Positions 8,133 to 16,019 of a stretch of DNA of 64,000 nucleotides are shown one piece after another. This DNA comes from Oxalobacteraceae bacterium (GTDB lineage Bacteria; Pseudomonadota; Gammaproteobacteria; Burkholderiales; Burkholderiaceae_D): contig JAIXQK010000133.1 in the NCBI GenBank assembly GCA_027485795.1, forward strand, positions 1 through 64,000, written 5' to 3'. The notes under the pieces were generated by a model that saw nothing but the letters and a program-made list of their open reading frames with translations, did no database searches and had not been told where the DNA came from. The position numbers and the translations under genes are program-made. Position 1 is the first letter of the stretch; each line of letters begins with the position of its first letter.

Positions 8133-8792
8133 ATGACTGAACCTGCCTCGACAAGTTTGCCAATGTCTGAATCTCCTCCGCCCGCCGATGTGCAGCGTAC
8201 CCGTCGCGGTCGCTGGAAGCTGTTGCTGTTGTTGCTGGTGACCTTGGCGCCGGTGATCGCTTCTTATTTCACCTACTACGTGATCCGTCCGCAGGGCGAA
8301 AATTTTTATGGTCAGCTCATATCGCCGCAGGTCGAGTTACCTGATCTCGAGGTGCTGGATAGTCAAGGTAAAGCAGTCAATCTGCGCAGCATGCGTGGGC
8401 AGTGGTTGTTGATCACGGTAGCGGATGCTGCATGCGATGCTGCCTGCGAAAACAGGCTTTACCTCAGCCGCCAAATCCATATTGGCCTCGGACCTGAGCA
8501 AGCCCGCCTTGAGCGCGTCTGGCTGTCCTTGGGGAATCAAGCGGCGCCAGAGCGTTTGGCGAAGGTATTGGAGGGCACGACTGTGTTCCGCACCCAAGAC
8601 GCAGCGATTTCAAGCTGGCTACAGCCTGAGTCGAAACACCAGCTGTCAGACCATTTTTATTTGGTGGACCCCCAAGGCTACTGGATGATGCGCTTTCCGC
8701 CAGATCCCGATGTAAAGGCGGCTGCCAGCATCAAGAGAACTCTCAACCGGCTGATGCGTGCCGCAAAATTCTGGGACCGTCCGGGACGCTGA
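8133..8792 (+). CDS. Membrane-anchored Sco-like thioredoxin-fold protein
   Basis: 219 residues with one N-terminal helix (about 28-50), the rest periplasmic. Three features recall Sco/SenC copper chaperones: a CxxxC motif (CDAAC, Cys101 and Cys105), a preceding strand WLLITVADA that matches the Sco strand before its cysteines, and SDHFYLVDPQG with His174 where the Sco protein of this window has IDHTAATYVYDPQG. The canonical CPDICPT context is lost, so it is a diverged paralogue. It lies 16 bases after SURF1, so a role in CuA or CuB metallation or cysteine redox is inferred. Homologues at this place are usually labelled hypothetical. Confidence 0.7.
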   Translation: MTEPASTSLPMSESPPPADVQRTRRGRWKLLLLLLVTLAPVIASYFTYYVIRPQGENFYGQLISPQVELPDLEVLDSQGKAVNLRSMRGQWLLITVADAACDAACENRLYLSRQIHIGLGPEQARLERVWLSLGNQAAPERLAKVLEGTTVFRTQDAAISSWLQPESKHQLSDHFYLVDPQGYWMMRFPPDPDVKAAASIKRTLNRLMRAAKFWDRPGR

Positions 8793-8793
8793 C

Positions 8794-9216
8794 ATGAAAA
8801 ACAAAACCCTTACGACTTGGCTTACCCTGCTACTGGGTGCCTTCGGACTGCATCGTTTTTATCTGTACGGCTCGCGCGATGCGATCGCTTGGTTGATGCC
8901 GATTCCAACTGCGCTCGGGGTCTACGGCTTCGAGCGCGTTGCCGAATACGGTTTGGATGATGTGCTGAGCTGGTGGCTCTTACCACTGCTGGGTTTTCAT
9001 CTGGCAGCGGTATGTCTAACCGCCATCGTGTACGGGCTGATGCCACAGGAGCGTTGGAATCTTCGCTTTAACCCAGAGGCAGATCCCGAGGCAAGTGCGG
9101 GTGCAACCAGCTGGACGACTGTTTTTGCCGTGATTGTCAGCCTGATGTTGGGTACGGTATTCCTGCTGTCTGCATTCGCTTACGCATTCCAGCGCTATTT
9201 CGAGGTCTCGGTCTAG
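8794..9216 (+). CDS. TM2 domain-containing membrane protein
   Basis: 140 residues with about four hydrophobic segments. The N-terminus WLTLLLGAFGLHRFYLYG fits the TM2-domain pattern (small hydrophobic helix then G-x-x-G-x-H-R-F-Y). It follows the Sco-like gene after one base, suggesting co-transcription. TM2 proteins have no general assigned function. It is not a standard oxidase gene, so its place in this cluster is notable. Confidence 0.7.
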   Translation: MKNKTLTTWLTLLLGAFGLHRFYLYGSRDAIAWLMPIPTALGVYGFERVAEYGLDDVLSWWLLPLLGFHLAAVCLTAIVYGLMPQERWNLRFNPEADPEASAGATSWTTVFAVIVSLMLGTVFLLSAFAYAFQRYFEVSV

Positions 9217-9224
9217 CGCGTTAA

Positions 9225-10001
9225 TTAGCGGTGCTCGACGCCGCCTTGCGAAGGTGGTACGAGGGCTTGGTAGATCTTCCAAGTGGTGTGCCCAACCAGC
9301 GGCGCTGTGATCGCCAGCGCCGGCAAGAAAAACACCAAACTCGCGCCGATCAGCAATGTGATCAGTAATGCCCATGTCAACATCGCCGCCGGGTTATGCC
9401 AAAGCGCGATGGCGCTTGCTGCAATTGCCTCGATGGTGTCTGCGTCACGGTCCAGCATCATCGGCATAGACACCACCGAGACCGCAAACACCAGGCTGGC
9501 AAACACAAATCCGACCCCTGACCACACCATCAAAAACGGCAAGTTCGACGCCGAGGTGATTTTCATCAGCATGCCGCTGACATCCACATAGTCGTGGGTT
9601 GCGAACAATGCGAATAGCACCACCGAGACGCGCGCCCATACGATCATTAAAAAGGTCAGGATCGCCGCAAAGAAGGCAATCGACTTCCAATTGCGCGCCC
9701 AAGAAGTCAGGCTATGGCGAATCGATAGCTGAGTGCCCAGCGCATGTTGCCGAGACAGGTCGTAGATACCGCAGCAAACAAAGGGGCCCATCAGGAAAAA
9801 GCCCGCAGTCAGCCCCATCGTCATCTGCCAGACATTGGCGTACATGGTGAAGATCGCCTGCCCCATCAGCACAAACAGTAATCCGTAGATCACCCCGGCG
9901 AAGCGGGTGGCCCGCATCTCGCGTGCGCCGTCCACCAAAAGCCCGATCACGGCCCCCGGTGGCAGCGGTGTTGACGGAATTGCCAACGAAAGCGTGCTCA
10001 T
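9225..10001 (-). CDS. DUF2189 domain-containing membrane protein
   Basis: 258 residues, about six transmembrane helices, with the conserved-looking segment MGPFVCCGIYDLSRQ in the first half and VVSMPMMLDRD in the second. The ATG at 10001 has a perfect AGGAGG seven bases upstream, the strongest ribosome binding site seen here. It is convergent with the TM2 gene (8-bp gap) and divergent from cyoE. DUF2189 proteins are uncharacterised integral membrane proteins. Its insertion between SURF1-type genes and cyoE/ctaA suggests, but does not show, a link with respiration. Confidence 0.8.
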   Translation of the reverse strand: MSTLSLAIPSTPLPPGAVIGLLVDGAREMRATRFAGVIYGLLFVLMGQAIFTMYANVWQMTMGLTAGFFLMGPFVCCGIYDLSRQHALGTQLSIRHSLTSWARNWKSIAFFAAILTFLMIVWARVSVVLFALFATHDYVDVSGMLMKITSASNLPFLMVWSGVGFVFASLVFAVSVVSMPMMLDRDADTIEAIAASAIALWHNPAAMLTWALLITLLIGASLVFFLPALAITAPLVGHTTWKIYQALVPPSQGGVEHR

Positions 10002-10129
10002 GTGTGACCTCCTGCAACAAAGCGCTCTGGAATACGGGTTCATCCTAGCCCGGCTGCCGTACGCTAGGCAAGGCCGCACCGCCCCTAGAACTGCGCTTCG
10101 GCAAGCCATTTCGCAAGCACAATGTCGCT

Positions 10130-10158
10130 CGGACAGGGCACGGCGCAAAAGCTATAAT
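10130..10158 (+). promoter_or_regulatory. Sigma-70 type promoter for cyoE-ctaA-sco
   Basis: CGGACA (10130-10135, four of six to TTGACA) and a perfect TATAAT (10153-10158) are separated by 17 bp. This lies 108 bp upstream of the cyoE start in an otherwise featureless divergent region. Confidence 0.55.
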
Positions 10159-10266
10159 TTCGGGTTGAAAACACGTTCACAAGACCCCGCCCATGCAAGC
10201 GCGCCGTACCTTGAATCCAGTCGGTGTTGGGCCTAGCGTCGGGGCGATACGCGCCTTCCATCGACC

Positions 10267-11196
10267 ATGTCTGATCCTGTTCAAATGCCAGCCAGCGGTA
10301 ATGTCGGAATCGAGCGGCCAGTGAGCCCTTCGCTGCTCGGTCAGTATCTCGCGCTATGCAAGCCGCGCGTGCTGCATCTGATCGTCTTCTGCGCGTTCAT
10401 CGGCATGGTGTTGGCGGTCCCTGGCATGCCCTCGCTGGACGATGCACTGCGAATGCTGCTCGCGAGCGTCGGTATTTGGCTGGTGGCCGCGGCAGCGGCG
10501 GCATTCAACTGCCTGGTAGAAAAAAGCATCGATGCAAAAATGCGCCGTACCGCATGGCGGCCAACTGCACGTGGAGAGCTGTCTGATGTGCAGGCTTTGC
10601 TGTTTTCGGGTGTGTTATGCGCGCTCGGTTCCTGGCTGCTGTATGTGACAATCAACCCGCTGACCATGTGGCTGACCTTCGCCACCTTCATTGGTTATGC
10701 AGTGGTGTACACCGTCATTCTCAAGCCACTCACCCCGCAAAACATCGTGATCGGTGGCGCTTCCGGCGCTATGCCCCCGGTACTCGGCTGGGCAGCGATG
10801 ACCGGTGAAGTATCTGCCGAAGCGTTGATCCTTTTTCTGATTATTTTTTTGTGGACGCCGCCGCATTTCTGGGCGCTGGCCTTGTACCGCACCGAGGACT
10901 ATCGTAAATCCGGATTGCCGATGCTGCCCGTCACCCATGGTAGCGAGTTCACACGGTTTCAGATTTTGCTCTATACCTTCCTGCTGATGGCGGCTTGCCT
11001 GATGCCGTATGCACTCGGCATGAGCTCATGGTTGTATCTGATCGTCGCGTTGGTTTTGAGCGTGGGCTTCATTTACTACGCCGTTCGTTTAATGCGTGAG
11101 TACTCCGACGCGCTGGCCCGCACAACCTTCCGCTTTTCATTAATTCATTTGTCGGCCTTGTTTGCCGCACTGCTGCTGGACCACTACCTTGTTTGA
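10267..11196 (+). CDS. cyoE: Protoheme IX farnesyltransferase (heme O synthase)
   Basis: A UbiA-superfamily prenyltransferase of 309 residues with about nine membrane helices. The first Asp-rich motif is replaced by the CyoE-type sequence [21 protein letters not shown], and the second region reads [27 protein letters not shown], a family hallmark. It adds a farnesyl group to heme B to give heme O, which CtaA oxidises to heme A for the oxidase encoded upstream. ctaA follows directly, an order reversed from many relatives. Confidence 0.96.
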   Translation: MSDPVQMPASGNVGIERPVSPSLLGQYLALCKPRVLHLIVFCAFIGMVLAVPGMPSLDDALRMLLASVGIWLVAAAAAAFNCLVEKSIDAKMRRTAWRPTARGELSDVQALLFSGVLCALGSWLLYVTINPLTMWLTFATFIGYAVVYTVILKPLTPQNIVIGGASGAMPPVLGWAAMTGEVSAEALILFLIIFLWTPPHFWALALYRTEDYRKSGLPMLPVTHGSEFTRFQILLYTFLLMAACLMPYALGMSSWLYLIVALVLSVGFIYYAVRLMREYSDALARTTFRFSLIHLSALFAALLLDHYLV

Positions 11197-11197
11197 G

Positions 11198-12319
11198 ATG
11201 GTGGAATCCGGCATGTTGATCGGACTCGCGATCAAGGCGCTGATTCTGGCGGCCATCCCGTTGGCCTTGGTGTACGTGGCGCGCGGAAGCGATCGCTACC
11301 GCCGACTGGCATGGGTGACGGTGTTCTTCACCTTCGATCTGATTGTATTCGGTGCCTTCACCCGATTGACGGACTCCGGGCTAGGTTGCCCCGACTGGCC
11401 CGGCTGCTATGGCGAGGCCAACCCATTTCTTGCGCATGACGACATCAGTGCAGCAGAAGCTGCGCAGCCGACAGGACCAGTCACCGTCGTCAAAGCATGG
11501 ATTGAGATGATCCATCGCTACCTCGCGATGGGGGTGGGCGTGATGATCATTGCCTTGTTGGCGATCGCCGTGCGTTTGTGGCGCCAGACGGGTTTGTCGC
11601 GTTACCACCCTGCTCTGCCCATGGCATTACTGATCTGGGTCTGTGTGCAGGGCGCGTTTGGTGCTCTCACCGTTACACTCAAACTGCAACCAGTGATTGT
11701 CACCAGTCACCTGCTACTCGGTATGGGCTTGCTCGCCATGCTGGTGTGGCACGCTACACGACAAAATGAACCACGCGTCACATCCGATGTGCCAGTCGCA
11801 CTACGTGCCTGGGCCGTGATTGCGCTGGTGCTCGGGTTTGTTCAGATTGCCTTGGGCGGTTGGGTCAGTACCAACTACGCCGCACTCGCCTGCGGTGGAT
11901 TTCCGCTGTGCCAGGGCGAAGTAGTGCCTGCGATGGATTTTGAGCATGGGTTCACCTTGTGGCGGCATTTGGGCATGACTGCGGGTGGTGATTATCTGCC
12001 GTTCGATGCGCTAGTAGCAGTGCATTGGGTACACCGACTATTTGCGATAGTAGTCGTCACGGTGGTGGGGTTCACCGCTTGGCGTGCCATGCAGATTACG
12101 GTCTCTGCAGACATCGGCCGCTGGCTGTTGTGGTTAATTGGACTGCAGTTTTTATCAGGTATCAGTACAGTGGTATTCAACTGGCCGTTGGCCTTGGCCG
12201 TTCTGCACAACGCGGGCGCGGCGTTAATGGTGGTGTTGCTTACTCAACTGAATTGCCGTGTCGCTATGCGCGGGCAAGTAAATGAAGCGCGGCTTGAACA
12301 AGTCGCACTGACTGCATGA
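11198..12319 (+). CDS. ctaA: Heme A synthase (COX15/CtaA)
   Basis: About eight membrane helices in two related halves. Each half carries heme-ligand histidines (EMIHRYLAMGVG and AVHWVHRLFAIV). Cysteine pairs lie in extracytoplasmic loops, GLGCPDWPGCYG and ACGGFPLCQGE; in the bacterial family such cysteines form a redox disulfide. The enzyme converts heme O to heme A. The start is ATG 11198, just after the cyoE stop; ATG 11213 is also possible. Confidence 0.95.
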   Translation: MVESGMLIGLAIKALILAAIPLALVYVARGSDRYRRLAWVTVFFTFDLIVFGAFTRLTDSGLGCPDWPGCYGEANPFLAHDDISAAEAAQPTGPVTVVKAWIEMIHRYLAMGVGVMIIALLAIAVRLWRQTGLSRYHPALPMALLIWVCVQGAFGALTVTLKLQPVIVTSHLLLGMGLLAMLVWHATRQNEPRVTSDVPVALRAWAVIALVLGFVQIALGGWVSTNYAALACGGFPLCQGEVVPAMDFEHGFTLWRHLGMTAGGDYLPFDALVAVHWVHRLFAIVVVTVVGFTAWRAMQITVSADIGRWLLWLIGLQFLSGISTVVFNWPLALAVLHNAGAALMVVLLTQLNCRVAMRGQVNEARLEQVALTA

Positions 12320-12336
12320 TTTTTGGGTGTTAATTC

Positions 12337-12930
12337 ATGATGCGCCGATTATTTATATTGCTTTGCTGTCTAGGTGCCTTAGCTGCTTGCGACACCAAAA
12401 CCTCAGCACCCAAGGCAAGCTTTGCCAATACCGATATTACGGGTTCGGATTTTGGGCGGGAGTTTTCATTAACCGACCACACCGGGCAGCGTCGAACCTT
12501 GGCCGATTATCGCGGCAAGGTAGTGGCGGTATTTTTTGGTTTCGCGCAGTGCCCGGATATCTGCCCCACGACGCTTTCCGATTTGGCCCAAGTAAAACAG
12601 CAGCTCGGTGCGGACGGAGACAAGCTTCAAGTACTTTTTATCACCGTTGATCCGGAACGCGATACGCAAGAAGTCTTGGCCGGATTTGTGCCAGCGTTTG
12701 ACCCAAGCTTCGGTGCCCTGCGCGGGAGCAAGGACGAGATCGAGAAAGTGACCAAAGATTTCAAGGTCTTTGCGCAGAAGGTGGCGAGCAAAGATGGTGG
12801 TGCCTACACCATAGACCATACCGCCGCGACCTACGTCTATGATCCCCAAGGGCGCATACGCTTATTCGTGCGGCATGGGCAGACAATCCATTTGGCTGAG
12901 GACATAAAGCAATTGGCTGGTGGGCGCTAG
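12337..12930 (+). CDS. SCO1/SenC copper chaperone
   Basis: 197 residues. A lipoprotein signal with lipobox LAAC (Cys18) predicts anchoring to the periplasmic face of a membrane. The Sco copper site is intact: QCPDICPTTL (Cys72 and Cys76) and the histidine of IDHTAATYV (His161). Sco proteins deliver copper to, or reduce, the CuA site of subunit II. This is the orthodox Sco of the cluster; a diverged second copy lies at 8133-8792. It ends the cyoE-ctaA-sco unit. Confidence 0.95.
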   Translation: MMRRLFILLCCLGALAACDTKTSAPKASFANTDITGSDFGREFSLTDHTGQRRTLADYRGKVVAVFFGFAQCPDICPTTLSDLAQVKQQLGADGDKLQVLFITVDPERDTQEVLAGFVPAFDPSFGALRGSKDEIEKVTKDFKVFAQKVASKDGGAYTIDHTAATYVYDPQGRIRLFVRHGQTIHLAEDIKQLAGGR

Positions 12931-13079
12931 GCCGAAACGGGGGTGTTCGTTGGTTGGCCCGTGGTCGGTTGCGGTTCTGGTGAAATCTATAAGGGTGTTC
13001 GTGTCGTATCTCACCTAAGTATTGGGGGTGGCATCCTGTAGCATCCACCGAGCATTTCAAACTAGGGTGTTACCGTATG

Positions 13080-14495
13080 TCAATGGTGAGGCTGTGCCCG
13101 CCCGTAGACATCTGAAAAACGTACTATATCGTCCTCACCAAGGTAGCTGCCGGACTGTACTTCGATGATTTCGAGCATCGTTTTTCCCGGATTTCGAACT
13201 CGATGTTTGGCCCCTAGTGGGATGTAGGCCGATTCATTCTCAGTGAGAAGGGCAAGAGAGTCCCCATTAGTGATTTCCGCAGTACCTTTCACCACAATCC
13301 AGTGTTCGGCACGGTGGTAATGCATTTGCAAGCTCAGCGAAGCACCAGGCTTGACACCGATCCGCTTTACTTGGAAGCGGTCACCTATCTCGATACTGTC
13401 AAACCACCCCCAGGGGCGCACGACTCTTCGGTGATGTCTTCCCTGCGGACATCCCATTGCGTTAAGTTGCTCAACCGCCAGCTTCACTTTCTCTGCGTGG
13501 CTTTTTGCTGAAATAAGCAGGGCATCAGGAGTGTCTATGACCAGCAAATTACTTACACCAATCGCAACCACCGGTCGCGAGCTGGCATGTATGTAGATAT
13601 TAGTTGTTTCCAAGAGAAGAGCTTGCCCTTGGATACGGTTACCGTTGTAGTCCGCCGCTGTTAATTCAGCCACGGCATTCCAGCTGCCTACGTCGCTCCA
13701 TTGTCCGCTAAAGGGTATGACTGCAACCTGGTCAAAATGCTCCATCACTGCGTAGTCAATTGACTCGCTGCGGCATGATAGAAATGCATCACCGTTAGGA
13801 GAGATGATGTCGCCATCACGCGTAGCGTTCTGAATAGCAGTCTCGCAACTAGCCAATACATCTGGTGCGTGCAACGCTAATGCGCTTTTGAGTGTGGCCG
13901 CAGTGCAAAGAAAAATACCTGCATTCCAAAGATAGTCACCCGACAGTATCAAGCTCTGAGCTGTTTCTGAATCAGGCTTTTCGACAAACCGCCCCACCTT
14001 GAAAGTGGTATTCGCTTTAAGCGCCGCACCTTGCTGGATATAACCATATGCCGTACTCGGAAAGCTAGGCGTAATACCAAAGGTGACAATATAGCCATCT
14101 AGAGCAGTTGTGACGCCGATCCTAACTGTCGATAAAAATTCGAGAGTATCTGGAATATAGTGGTCAGACGGAAGAAACAGTAGGAGAGCATTTGGCTCCG
14201 ACAAGATAGCCGCGCACGCCATAGCTGCAGCCGTGTTGCGCCCTGCGGGCTCTAGCAGGAGTTGTCCCCGAACCTTGGAAAATGACATTGCCTCCTGCAC
14301 AAAGAAACCGTGACTATGATTCGCGATACAAAGCGCAGGTTGAAGCGACGCGACTCTTTCGAGAGTGACTTGTAGCAGGCTTTTGCCATCGATAATTGGT
14401 ACGAACTGTTTCGGTAGAGACTCTCTGCTGATCGGCCACAGGCGGGTTCCAGAACCTCCGCACAATACTACGGGCTGGATTAAGTCTTCATACAT
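13080..14495 (-). CDS. manC: Mannose-1-phosphate guanylyltransferase / mannose-6-phosphate isomerase
   Basis: A bifunctional type II enzyme of 471 residues. The N-terminal nucleotidyltransferase has VVLCGGSGTRLWP near residue 10 and PKQF, and a C-terminal cupin isomerase domain begins at RPWGWFDSIE and contains LSLQMHYHRAEHW. It makes GDP-mannose for surface polysaccharide. It stands alone: no glycosyltransferase, gmd or export gene lies nearby. Its base composition looks lower in GC than the flanking genes (many AAA/ATT and TTG codons), suggesting a separate origin. It is convergent with sco and ends in a 345-bp gap before rpoH. Confidence 0.92.
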   Translation of the reverse strand: MYEDLIQPVVLCGGSGTRLWPISRESLPKQFVPIIDGKSLLQVTLERVASLQPALCIANHSHGFFVQEAMSFSKVRGQLLLEPAGRNTAAAMACAAILSEPNALLLFLPSDHYIPDTLEFLSTVRIGVTTALDGYIVTFGITPSFPSTAYGYIQQGAALKANTTFKVGRFVEKPDSETAQSLILSGDYLWNAGIFLCTAATLKSALALHAPDVLASCETAIQNATRDGDIISPNGDAFLSCRSESIDYAVMEHFDQVAVIPFSGQWSDVGSWNAVAELTAADYNGNRIQGQALLLETTNIYIHASSRPVVAIGVSNLLVIDTPDALLISAKSHAEKVKLAVEQLNAMGCPQGRHHRRVVRPWGWFDSIEIGDRFQVKRIGVKPGASLSLQMHYHRAEHWIVVKGTAEITNGDSLALLTENESAYIPLGAKHRVRNPGKTMLEIIEVQSGSYLGEDDIVRFSDVYGRAQPHH

Positions 14496-14826
14496 GTGGC
14501 GAGCGGGGATGGTCAGGCTGTCTATTAGAAGCTTAGCTGTACCCGCTGCTGATCAACACTCATAAGCGGCGCGTAATAGAGCACGAAGCTACGAACTTAT
14601 TCGTTCACGCGTAACTTCGCGTTGCGCCGAAACAAGGATTACGTCATAAATCCATCTTCAGTCAAAGATGGTTCGGCCGAGATGGTGTGCGTAATGATGC
14701 TGCATGCGTTCCAGAGGAACATCGAGTGGTATGGCCTGCTTTTGCAATGAACCTCTCTGCTATTGCCGCCAAGCATGTCGGTCAGGGTAATGCGCCAAAG
14801 CCTGACTAAAGATGACATTACCCAAA
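14496..14826. other. Gene-free gap between manC and rpoH
   Basis: About 330 bases with no supportable coding sequence on either strand. It would hold the manC promoter, but I cannot pick one out. The lower GC of manC continues into this gap. Confidence 0.5.
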
Positions 14827-14845
14827 CCTGAAGCTTCTTTTCAGG
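14827..14845 (-). terminator. Hairpin overlapping the rpoH stop codon
   Basis: CCTGAA (14827-14832) and TTCAGG (14840-14845) form a 6-bp stem with a 7-base loop at the end of rpoH. On the minus strand TTTGGG follows, a poor T-tract, so termination here is only possible. Confidence 0.35.
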
Positions 14846-15743
14846 CGTACTCCGCTAGCGCCGCCTTCATTTTCTTCATGGCCGCGACTTCGATCTGCCG
14901 GATTCTCTCCGCCGATACACCGAACTCTTCTGCCAACTCATGCAGCGTGGCGCCAGAGCCGTCGTCATTGGCTAGCCAACGCGCTTCTACAATTCGTCGT
15001 GCGCGTGCATCAAGCGCGCCGAGGGCTTGCTCCAAGCCCTCTGACTGTAGGCGATCGTACTGTTTCGCCTCCAGCATTTTGAGCGGCTCAGAATGCTCAG
15101 CAGAGAGATAAGCGATGGGTGCAAACTTGGCGTCGTCATCGTCATCAGACGGTGCATCGAGCGCAATGTCGCGTCCTGATAAACGCGTTTCCATCTCGAT
15201 GACTTCTTCACGCTTGACGTTCAATGACTCGGCCAAGTCATTCACCTGCTCCGGCGTCATGGTATCGAGACCGGCTTTGTGACTGCGCAGGTTGAAAAAC
15301 AGTTTGCGCTGCGCCTTGGTGGTGGCCAGCTTCACCATGCGCCAGTTGCGCAAAATGTATTCGTGGATCTCTGCCTTGATCCAATGCATGGCATAGGACA
15401 CCAAGCGCACGCCCTGCTCGGGGTCAAAGCGCTTCACCGCCTTCATCAGGCCGATGTTCCCTTCTTGAATCAGATCGGCGTGAGGTAAGCCATAACCAAG
15501 GTATCCACGGGCGATCGACACGACCAACCGCAGATGGGACATCACCAGCTTTTGCGCTGAGGCCAAATCACCTTCATCGCACAGCTTGCGCGCGAGGTTG
15601 GCCTCTTCCTCTTGCGAGAGCATGGGCAAGCGGTTGACGGTGGAAATATAGGCATCAATGTTGCCAACACTGGCGGGAAACCCGAGAGCCAGCGCCTGGC
15701 GACCGGCCGGCACGAGGGCAGACGATGCGGACATAGCTGTCAT
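14841..15743 (-). CDS. rpoH: RNA polymerase heat-shock sigma factor sigma-32
   Basis: 300 residues. Region 2 contains LVVSIARGYLGYGLPHADLIQEGNIGLMKAVKRF and the RpoH box-like QRKLFFNLR follows near residue 130, distinguishing it from RpoD. Region 4 ends in the helix-turn-helix LAEEFGVSAERIRQIE. It directs transcription of chaperone and protease genes. The start at 15743 is supported by AAAGGAG six bases upstream; a longer frame to 15788 lacks one. The promoter bears a perfect CIRCE operator, pointing to HrcA control. ftsX-ftsE-ftsY lie upstream on the same strand, the order known from other proteobacteria. Confidence 0.97.
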   Translation of the reverse strand: MTAMSASSALVPAGRQALALGFPASVGNIDAYISTVNRLPMLSQEEEANLARKLCDEGDLASAQKLVMSHLRLVVSIARGYLGYGLPHADLIQEGNIGLMKAVKRFDPEQGVRLVSYAMHWIKAEIHEYILRNWRMVKLATTKAQRKLFFNLRSHKAGLDTMTPEQVNDLAESLNVKREEVIEMETRLSGRDIALDAPSDDDDDAKFAPIAYLSAEHSEPLKMLEAKQYDRLQSEGLEQALGALDARARRIVEARWLANDDGSGATLHELAEEFGVSAERIRQIEVAAMKKMKAALAEYA

Positions 15744-15801
15744 TGGTTCTCCTTTGGGGGAAATGCACGCAATGGCTGGATCAGCCACGCTTCAAGTGCA
15801 A

Positions 15802-15831
15802 ATATTAGCACTCTGTAGGGAGGAGTGCTAA
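15802..15831 (-). promoter_or_regulatory. rpoH promoter overlapped by CIRCE
   Basis: On the minus strand TTAGCA (15831-15826) and TAATAT (15807-15802) are separated by 18 bases. Both hexamers overlap the arms of the CIRCE repeat, the geometry expected for repression by HrcA. The -35 matches TTGACA at four of six positions. Confidence 0.5.
15805..15831. promoter_or_regulatory. CIRCE operator (HrcA binding site)
   Basis: TTAGCACTC, nine bases, then GAGTGCTAA: a perfect copy of the canonical CIRCE inverted repeat. It ends 61 bases before the rpoH ATG. HrcA binds CIRCE and releases it on heat shock, usually at groESL and dnaKJ. Here the target is the sigma factor gene. Confidence 0.92.
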
Positions 15832-15900
15832 GCCCCCGCAGCGGTCAATATGTTGATATTTCGCTAAGCTTCAGGCCGCCCCTGCGCTGCGCAGGCCTAG

Positions 15901-15920
15901 ATCCCGGCCTGCGCCGGGAT
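15901..15920. repeat. REP-like palindrome
   Basis: ATCCCGGC-CTGC-GCCGGGAT, perfect 8-bp arms, between rpoH and ftsX. It is preceded by a second short palindrome CCTGCG-CTG-CGCAGG at 15881-15895. It belongs to the dispersed family in this window. Confidence 0.8.
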
Positions 15921-16019
15921 GAGGGGATGATAGCTGGATCTATGCGGCAGACTTCTGAGCGGGACTTACTCCTGAAGCAGAAACAAACCGAATGGACCGA
16001 ATATGGTTGGTTCTTAACG

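Noticed and set aside
13080-14840. Genomic island around manC
   Set aside because: Only one gene differs in composition; no integrase, tRNA target, direct repeats or mobile genes at its edges.
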